Source: Qipengyuania proteolytica
GTDB lineage: Bacteria; Pseudomonadota; Alphaproteobacteria; Sphingomonadales; Sphingomonadaceae
Reading direction: 5' to 3'
DNA: 64,000 nt
Assembly: GCF_019711565.1 (NCBI RefSeq)
Contig: NZ_JAIGNN010000002.1
Location: 248,001-312,000, forward strand
Under the pieces are notes generated by a model. It was not told the DNA's origin. It searched no databases and saw only the letters and a list, made by a program, of their open reading frames with translations. The position numbers and the translations under genes were made by a program. Numbering within the stretch: the first letter of the stretch is position 1; each line of letters begins with the position of its first letter. Below, one piece after another: positions 61,859-64,000 of this stretch.

Positions 61859-62572
61859 GTGCAGCTTTCCACCCTCAAGACCTACATCCACCGCGAACAG
61901 CGTCCGCTGCTCGGCCTCGTCATCGGCGCGGCGCTGGCCTCCAGCTTCATCAAGCTGGCGGGCGAGATGACCGAGGGCGAAACGCAGGCTTTCGATGTCG
62001 CCTTCCTCAAATCGCTGCGCGCGCCCGGCGACCTCGGCACGCCGATCGGCCCGCACTGGCTGCTCTCCGCCATGCGCGACCTGACCGCGCTGGGCGGCGT
62101 TACCGTGCTGACGCTGGTATCGATCCTCGCCGTCGCCTTCCTGCTGACGCGCGGACGGGTGAAACAGGCCCTCTACACCGCGCTCGCCACGGGTGGCGGG
62201 GCAGCCTTCGGGACCGCCCTCAAGAGCCTGTTCGCCCGCGCGCGGCCCGAGGTCGTGCCGCATCTGGTAGAGGTCAATTCGCTCAGCTTTCCCAGCGGCC
62301 ATTCGATGAACAGCGCGATCGTCTACCTGACGCTCGCGGTGATGATCTCGCGCAGCTTCGAGGAGCGCAAGCCGCGCATCTTCGTCATCGGTGTCGCGGC
62401 GCTGCTGGTCGTGACGATCGGCTTCACCCGCCTGTACCTCGGCGTGCATTATCCCACCGACGTGCTCGGCGGCTGGACCGTGGGCGCCGCCTGGGCGCTG
62501 GCCATGGGCCTGATCGCCACGCGCTTGCAGGCGCAACGCAAGATCGAGCAGCCGGGCGAGGACCCGGCCTGA
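61859..62572 (+). CDS. PAP2-family membrane phosphatase
   Basis: A 237-residue membrane phosphatase of the PAP2 type, acting on lipid phosphates or undecaprenyl pyrophosphate. The three catalytic motifs are intact: KSLFARARP (KxxxxxxRP), FPSGHS (PSGH) and TRLYLGVHYPTDVLGG (SRxxxGxHxxxD). About five membrane segments are visible. The start is GTG 61859 with AAGGA six bases upstream. The divergent metal-dependent hydrolase start lies 67 bases away. A role in recycling the polysaccharide carrier lipid is possible but unproven. Confidence 0.9.
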   Translation: MQLSTLKTYIHREQRPLLGLVIGAALASSFIKLAGEMTEGETQAFDVAFLKSLRAPGDLGTPIGPHWLLSAMRDLTALGGVTVLTLVSILAVAFLLTRGRVKQALYTALATGGGAAFGTALKSLFARARPEVVPHLVEVNSLSFPSGHSMNSAIVYLTLAVMISRSFEERKPRIFVIGVAALLVVTIGFTRLYLGVHYPTDVLGGWTVGAAWALAMGLIATRLQAQRKIEQPGEDPA

Positions 62573-62578
62573 TCACTC

Positions 62579-63613
62579 TCAGGCCGGATGCCCCTCGTCG
62601 TCGTTGACGGTCCAGCTCTGGCCCTTGCCGAGCAGGGCGGCGAGGTTGGGTTCCTTGCCTTCGCTGAGGCGCGCCTTTTCTTCCGCCACTTCGCCCTCGA
62701 AGCTCGGGCGCGGGTCGTCGTAGAGGACGCCCAGCGCCTTGGGGAATTCGGGGAACGGGATTTCGACCAGCATATGCGCGATCGAGCGGTTCTTGACGTT
62801 GTGGACGATCACGCCCGCCGACTGCCAGTCCCCATCGACGACATCGACGATCGCCAGCTGCAGCGTGTCGCGGTCGAGCGTGATGCCCTTGGTGCCGTTC
62901 GCGAACAGCATCGGCTCGCCGTCTTCCAGCCATAGCTGGTGGTCCTCGGCGCCCTTCGGCGCGGCGAAGCCGTCGAACACGTCCTTGTTGTAGACGATGC
63001 AGTTCTGGTAGATTTCGACGAAAGCCGCGCCCTGGTGGCGATAGGCGGCTTCGAGCACTTCCGGCAGCTTCTTCGACACGTCGAACCCGCGCGCCACGAA
63101 GCGCGCGCCCGCACCGATGGCAAAGGCACAGGCCTTGGCCGGGCGGTCGTAACTGCCCGCAGGCGTCGTCGGCGAACGCGTGCCGAGACGGCTGGTGGGC
63201 GAGGCCTGGCCCTTGGTGAGGCCGTAGATTTCATTGTTGAACAGCAGGATCTGGCAGTTCAGGTTCCGCCGCAGGATATGCATCGTGTGGTTGCCGCCGA
63301 TGCTCATCCCGTCGCCGTCGCCGGTTACGATCCACACGTCGAGGTCCGGATTGGCGAGCTTCACGCCGGTCGCAATGGCGGGCGCACGGCCGTGGATTGT
63401 GTGGAAGCCGTAGCTCTCGACGTAATAGGGAAAGCGGCTCGAACAGCCGATCCCGCTGACGAACACCGTGTTCGCCGGGTCCGCGCCGAGCTTGGGCAGC
63501 GTACGCTGCACGGCTTTGAGGATCGCATAGTCCCCGCAACCGGGGCACCAGCGGACCTCTTGGTCGGTTTCCCAGTCCTTGAGCGTCGTTTCGATCTTAG
63601 CGGGTGCGTTCAT
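62579..63613 (-). CDS. korB: 2-oxoacid:ferredoxin oxidoreductase beta subunit
   Basis: TPP- and Fe-S-binding beta subunit (344 residues) of a 2-oxoglutarate/2-oxoacid:ferredoxin (or acceptor) oxidoreductase, which makes acyl-CoA from a 2-oxo acid and reduces ferredoxin. The N-terminal CPGCGDY and GIGCSSRFPYY are cluster and TPP-region motifs, and VTGDGDGMSIGGNH is the TPP-pyrophosphate/Mg site. ATG 63613 overlaps the korA stop (ATGA), so the two are coupled. The exact 2-oxo acid is unknown; KorAB is the usual assignment in sphingomonads. Confidence 0.94.
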   Translation of the reverse strand: MNAPAKIETTLKDWETDQEVRWCPGCGDYAILKAVQRTLPKLGADPANTVFVSGIGCSSRFPYYVESYGFHTIHGRAPAIATGVKLANPDLDVWIVTGDGDGMSIGGNHTMHILRRNLNCQILLFNNEIYGLTKGQASPTSRLGTRSPTTPAGSYDRPAKACAFAIGAGARFVARGFDVSKKLPEVLEAAYRHQGAAFVEIYQNCIVYNKDVFDGFAAPKGAEDHQLWLEDGEPMLFANGTKGITLDRDTLQLAIVDVVDGDWQSAGVIVHNVKNRSIAHMLVEIPFPEFPKALGVLYDDPRPSFEGEVAEEKARLSEGKEPNLAALLGKGQSWTVNDDEGHPA

Positions 63614-64000
63614 CAGTCGTTCTCCGCAATCGGGCTGGGCAGTTGTTCGTCGTTGACCGCCACCTGGCCGCCCTCATTGCCGGCCACGCCGTCGAAATAC
63701 TTCGCGATGGCCGCTTCGAGTTCCGCGATCTGGAACGGCTGGCCGCTGGTCTTGGTCAGCGGGGTCGCGTCGATCAAATACTGGTCGCGCAGGAGCGTCT
63801 TGAGCTGGCCCGTGTTCATCTCTGGCACGAGCACGTTGTCGTAGCTCTTGAGCAGCTCTTCGAGGTTCGCGGGCAGCGGCCAGATGTGGCGCAGGTGGAT
63901 GTGGCTGACGTCGAGCCCCTTGCGGCGCGAGCGGTTCACCGCCTGGTGGATCGGGCCATAGGTCGAGCCCCAGCCGACCACCGCGAGCTTGCCGCCCTTG
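63613..64000 (-). CDS. korA: 2-oxoacid:ferredoxin oxidoreductase alpha subunit, 5' part beyond window
   Basis: The last 128 codons of the alpha subunit that pairs with KorB. Visible is the C-terminal gamma/alpha-type fold: AVVGWGSTYGPIHQAV, SHIHLRHIWPLP, VLVPEMNTGQLKTLLR and a variable acidic tail ending SPIAEND. The MNTGQLxxLLR block is typical of KorA. The stop overlaps the korB start in an ATGA. The 5' part lies past the window end. Confidence 0.92.
   Translation of the reverse strand, partial: KGGKLAVVGWGSTYGPIHQAVNRSRRKGLDVSHIHLRHIWPLPANLEELLKSYDNVLVPEMNTGQLKTLLRDQYLIDATPLTKTSGQPFQIAELEAAIAKYFDGVAGNEGGQVAVNDEQLPSPIAEND

Overview
This window is chromosomal DNA, about 65% GC, from an alphaproteobacterium. 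It is most likely a sphingomonad of the Erythrobacteraceae type (Erythrobacter, Qipengyuania, Altererythrobacter). The evidence is family-level: an exosortase A (XrtA) exopolysaccharide locus of the sphingomonad/betaproteobacterial kind, an RNase E with a long acidic and RG-rich insertion, an amidase/PBP1A pair, alphaproteobacterial lolCD, and a perfect GTTC-N7-GTTC SOS box, which is the alphaproteobacterial LexA operator. There are no rRNA or tRNA genes, no prophage and no CRISPR array. Genes are packed tightly, with many ATGA or GTGA start/stop overlaps and several GTG starts.

Layout. 1-8.9 kb: cell wall enzymes (PBP1A, amidase), RNase E with a bidirectional terminator, a methyltransferase, an uncharacterised ATP-grasp protein and an SDR. 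9.1-12.3 kb: sdhB, a thioesterase, zapE and pirin. 12.3-24.5 kb (minus strand): a ten-gene exopolysaccharide operon, with export lipoprotein, chain-length protein, tyrosine kinase, outer-membrane protein, ATPase, deacetylase, FemAB-like protein, glycosyltransferase, exosortase A and asparagine-synthase-like amidotransferase. 24.6-30.2 kb: a second XrtA-linked module split across two divergent units only 27 bases apart. One side has a PLP decarboxylase and an AMP-forming ligase; the other has a GNAT/FemAB-like protein, an acyl carrier protein and two alpha/beta hydrolases. Together they look like an activate, carry and transfer pathway that may decorate or process the polysaccharide, but the product is unknown.

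30.2-38.7 kb (minus strand): RNA methyltransferase, NAD(P)HX repair enzyme, ilvD, N-formylglutamate amidohydrolase, ispE, a low-GC DUF3806-like gene and ETF-ubiquinone oxidoreductase. 38.8-43.0 kb (plus strand): a degenerate uracil-DNA-glycosylase-like protein, a lytic transglycosylase, moaB and a radical SAM protein with the SOS box at its start. 42961-43434 is a 474-bp cassette: one DUF559 nuclease-like gene between inverted repeats, flanked by CTAG on both sides. It appears to have inserted into a stop-codon CTAG once shared by two convergent genes. 43.4-54 kb (minus strand): DUF1330, DUF411, two acetyltransferases, an acyl-CoA synthetase, dnaE, glutathione peroxidase and lolCD. 54.2-56.8 kb (plus strand): purF, an SDR and a PilZ protein. 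57-61.8 kb (minus strand): a serine hydrolase, cfa, photolyase and a membrane metal-dependent hydrolase that appears to start with CTG. The window ends with a PAP2 phosphatase and the korAB 2-oxoacid:ferredoxin oxidoreductase genes.

The most notable observations are the DUF559 cassette with its covarying hairpins, the XrtA-linked carrier-protein module, the SOS-controlled radical SAM gene, the CTG start, and a 14-bp duplication that has moved the amidotransferase stop codon. Family assignments come from reading translated sequence and motifs; no database search was run.
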